From Candidatus Aminicenantota bacterium (GTDB taxonomy: Bacteria; Acidobacteriota; Aminicenantia; Aminicenantales; Saccharicenantaceae), in NCBI GenBank assembly GCA_013178315.1, contig JABLWX010000006.1, forward strand, positions 1-53,858: a stretch of 53,858 nt of DNA, in the 5' to 3' direction. The notes below the pieces were generated by a model. The model was not told where the DNA came from and searched no databases. It was given only the letters and a program-made list of their open reading frames with translations. Both the position numbers and the translations under genes were made by a program. How positions within the stretch are numbered: the first letter of the stretch is position 1; the number at the start of each line of letters is the position of its first letter. This document shows positions 51,670-53,858 of this stretch, one piece after another.

Positions 51670-52734
51670 TTATTGAATTTTAAAGAAATTCTTAAACCAG
51701 TTTATGAATTTCTCAATTCCAGCCTCTATTGAGGTGGCCGGCCTGAAATTAACATAATGCCATAAATCATCCACATCTGCCATTGTGGCCGGGACGTCTC
51801 CAGGCTGGATGGGAACCAATACTTTTTCTGATTTCTTCCCCAGGTATTTTTCCAGAAGTTCCACCACATAACTGACTTCAACCGGCGAATTATTCCCTAT
51901 GTTGAAAATTCTGTAGGGGCAGAAGCTTGAGGAGGGGTCGGGATCAGTTGCGTCCCAGGAATTATTTTTTTCGGGTGGCTTATTTATTAATCTGACCATG
52001 GCTTCCACTATATCATCGATATAGGTAAAATCTCTTTTCATTTTGCCGTAGTTATAGAGTTCTATAGGTTTCCCTTCCATTATGGCCATCGCGAACAAAA
52101 ACATGGCCATGTCAGGGCGACCCCAGGGGCCATAGACAGTAAAAAATCTGAGGCCCGTGCAGGGTATATCAAATAAATTTGAATAGGCGTGGGCCATAAG
52201 TTCATTTGATTTCTTGGTTGCGCCGTAGAGTGACAGCGGATGATCTGTGTGATCGTGAACAGAAAAGGGCATCTTTTGATTGGCTCCGTAAACTGAGCTG
52301 GAGGAAGCGAAAATCAGATGCTCTGGCAGGTTATTGCGGCATCCTTCGAGGATATTCAAAAAACCGGTTATGTTACTGTCTATGTAAGTGTAAGGGTTTT
52401 TCAGGCTGTAGCGAACCCCGGCCTGGGCGGCAAGATGAATAATAATCTGGAATTTTTCTTTTGAGAAGAGCGATAAAATATTTTCTCTGTCTTCAAGGTT
52501 TAGTTTAATGAACTTGTAATTAGGATATTTTGTGCTCCGGGCGTAATTGTTATAAGAAATAGTGTCATTTGAAATGCCACTGTGTTTCAGCCGGTCAAGC
52601 TTGAGAGTCACGTCGTAATAATCGTTGATGTTATCAAGACCGGTGATTTCATAATCGGGAAATTGTCGGGCCAATCTCTCGGCCAGATGGAAGCCTATGA
52701 AGCCTGCCGTTCCAGTGATGAGGATTTTTTTCAT
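51670..52734 (-). CDS. UDP-glucuronate 4-epimerase-like SDR
   Basis: This enzyme interconverts a uronic-acid nucleotide sugar at C4. The product is 354 residues. ILITGTAGFIGFHLAERLAR binds NAD; GLDNINDYYDVTLKLDRL is the CapI/LspL-type signature; SSSSVYG and YGATKKSNELMAHAYS hold the Ser, Tyr and Lys of the active site; FFTVYGPWGRPDMA follows. The partner UDP-sugar 6-dehydrogenase is encoded 308 bp upstream on the same strand, so the pair would make UDP-galacturonate or UDP-GalNAcA. Confidence 0.92.
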   Translation of the reverse strand: MKKILITGTAGFIGFHLAERLARQFPDYEITGLDNINDYYDVTLKLDRLKHSGISNDTISYNNYARSTKYPNYKFIKLNLEDRENILSLFSKEKFQIIIHLAAQAGVRYSLKNPYTYIDSNITGFLNILEGCRNNLPEHLIFASSSSVYGANQKMPFSVHDHTDHPLSLYGATKKSNELMAHAYSNLFDIPCTGLRFFTVYGPWGRPDMAMFLFAMAIMEGKPIELYNYGKMKRDFTYIDDIVEAMVRLINKPPEKNNSWDATDPDPSSSFCPYRIFNIGNNSPVEVSYVVELLEKYLGKKSEKVLVPIQPGDVPATMADVDDLWHYVNFRPATSIEAGIEKFINWFKNFFKIQ

Positions 52735-52784
52735 AGTAAGACCTCTTCTCGTTTTTCGTCAAAAGAGGGGACCCGGGAAGAAAG

Positions 52785-53035
52785 GGGGACACGAACTTTT
52801 TTGGGAGAGAATGGACTATAAAAGATGATTTCTCGGTAAAAAAGTTCATGTCCCCGGGAAGAAAGAGGGGACACAAACTGCTTCGGATAGAATAAACTTT
52901 AATAGCTGATTGATCAGGAAGCAGTTTATGTCCCCGAGAGAACGGGTGACACGACGCTTCGCAAAACGGGGGACACGAAGCTTTTTTACTGAGAATGGTC
53001 GATGATGATTGCAAAGAAAAAAGCATCATGTCCCC
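52785..53035. repeat. Three covarying ~70-bp hairpins with GGGGACAC termini
   Basis: Hairpins at 52785-52855, 52867-52935 and 52969-53035. Each starts GGGGACAC and ends ATGTCCCC, with arms of 18-19 nt. The inner arms differ among copies (GAACTTTTTT, AAACTGCTTC, GAAGCTTTTTT) yet stay complementary. Loops share AGAATGG-like and TGATT segments. A worn left arm lies at 52944-52961. They fill the space between two same-strand genes. Confidence 0.8.
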
Positions 53036-53042
53036 CCGGGCA

Positions 53043-53858
53043 TCAGGCTTTTATTACCTTGTCTGATTTGATTCCTGCCCGGCCCAGAAGGTTCCGCGTG
53101 TCAACGATCAGCCTGGCGTGCTGGTGGATGAGGGCGGCGTCGTAGGCTGAATGGTCGGTGGCGATGATGACGCAGTCGTAAGAGGCCAGGTTCTTTTCAG
53201 TCAGCGGGACCGAATCCTTCTCTAACTTCCATTTGCGGGTCTTTGGCGGCTTTGGTATGTACGGGTCGTTGTAGTCGACCTCGGCGCCGCGGCTTTTAAG
53301 GAGCTCAATCAGCTTGAAGGAGGGGGATTCGCGGGGGTCGTCCACGTCCTTCTTATAGGCCAGGCCGAGTATCAGGATTTTTGCCCCCCTGAGGCTCTTG
53401 CCCTGGCTGTTGAGGGCTTCCATCGTTCTGTTCATGACGTAGTATGGCATTGAAACGTTTATCTGCCCGGCCAGCTCTATGAATTTGGTGCTGAAATCGT
53501 ACTCGCGGGCCTTCCAGGTAAGGTAAAAGGGGTCTATCGGGATGCAGTGGCCGCCGAGCCCGGGGCCAGGGTAGAAAGCCTGGAAGCCAAATGGCTTGGT
53601 TTTGGCCGCTTCAATCACTTCCCAGATGTCAATTCCCATCCGGTCGAACAGCATCTTGAGCTCGTTGACCAGGGCGATGTTGACGGCGCGGTAGGTATTT
53701 TCCAGGATTTTGGTGGCTTCGGCGGCCCGTGTGGAGGAGACGGGGACGGTGCGGGTAACCACCTGGTCGTAGAGGGCCTTGGCCACTTCCAGGCAGGCCG
53801 GCGTGTAGCCGCCGACCACCTTGGTGATGGTGGCCGTGGTGTAGTCCTTGTTGTTGGG
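53043..53858 (-). CDS. UDP-sugar 6-dehydrogenase (UDP-GlcNAc type), partial
   Basis: The gene runs off the window at its 5' end; the frame is open to the last base, so a GTG at 53819 is not the start. The visible 270 residues hold the central and C-terminal domains of the UDP-Glc/GDP-Man dehydrogenase family. GPGLGGHCIPIDPFYLTWKA contains the catalytic Cys and is typical of the UDP-GlcNAc/UDP-ManNAc group (WbpA/TviB) rather than Ugd. ILILGLAYKKDVDDPRESPS begins the C-terminal domain, and IIATDHSAYDA follows. It oxidises C6 to a uronic acid for the epimerase next door. Confidence 0.92.
   Translation of the reverse strand, partial: PNNKDYTTATITKVVGGYTPACLEVAKALYDQVVTRTVPVSSTRAAEATKILENTYRAVNIALVNELKMLFDRMGIDIWEVIEAAKTKPFGFQAFYPGPGLGGHCIPIDPFYLTWKAREYDFSTKFIELAGQINVSMPYYVMNRTMEALNSQGKSLRGAKILILGLAYKKDVDDPRESPSFKLIELLKSRGAEVDYNDPYIPKPPKTRKWKLEKDSVPLTEKNLASYDCVIIATDHSAYDAALIHQHARLIVDTRNLLGRAGIKSDKVIKA

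Overview
The window comes from the chromosome of a didermic heterotroph. The best fit is Candidatus Aminicenantes or a related acidobacterial lineage. The signs are a large TonB-dependent receptor with an N-terminal carboxypeptidase-regulatory domain, a GWxTD-type lipoprotein, many Tat- or lipobox-carrying secreted proteins, sigma-54 use, and very many short intergenic palindromes with GGGGACAC...GTGTCCCC termini. This placement rests on gene content remembered for the group and has not been computed. Most of the window is moderately GC-rich. The stretch from about 37.6 to 49.9 kb is much more AT-rich, strongly so at 44.2-46.8 kb, and looks acquired.

Region 1 (0.2-6.1 kb) is a tight five-gene operon and the most novel part. 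A cluster-less, SPASM-like partner protein is followed 4 bp later by a radical SAM/SPASM peptide maturase. Next comes a 179-residue Tat-signal protein whose C-terminal half holds 14 histidines, every one followed two residues later by Asn or Asp, and then two translationally coupled envelope proteins. It looks like a ribosomally made, post-translationally modified peptide system, analogous to the His-Xaa-Ser (Hxs) systems but with a His-Xaa-Asn/Asp precursor. Region 2 (6.2-11.2 kb) holds small membrane and secreted proteins of mostly unknown role: PLDc_N-like, SHOCT and DUF2330-like.

Region 3 (11.8-19.6 kb) is a glycan-use locus: an intact GH29 alpha-L-fucosidase, a 6-bladed-propeller lipoprotein, a broken second GH29 gene, a small membrane protein, a leftover CBM6 domain, and a 1100-residue TonB-dependent receptor with a textbook sigma-54 promoter. 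Region 4 (19.9-30 kb) has a TPR protein, a GWxTD-like lipoprotein, an M3 metallopeptidase, a DUF362 protein, an aldo/keto reductase and glmS. Palindromic repeats separate them, often at a fixed 83-bp period and often touching stop codons.

Region 5 (30.3-37.4 kb) has a 1288-residue sensor (14 propeller repeats, Y_Y_Y domain, one membrane span, GGDEF diguanylate cyclase) with a large Ser/Pro/Ala insertion, two small membrane proteins and a papain-like peptidase. Region 6 (37.6-53.9 kb) is a surface-polysaccharide locus. It carries a PglC-like priming transferase, an ATP-grasp protein, a methyltransferase broken by one amber codon, a HAD phosphatase, a DegT/PglE-like aminotransferase, a PglF-like dehydratase, a transposase remnant, a Wzy-like polymerase, glycosyltransferases (one frameshifted), a frameshifted acyltransferase and a PglA-like transferase. 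On the minus strand are a MurJ-family flippase, a UDP-glucuronate 4-epimerase-like enzyme and a partial nucleotide-sugar dehydrogenase. Together they can make, prime, assemble and flip an amino-sugar/uronic-acid glycan. Three large covarying hairpins lie between the last two minus-strand genes.
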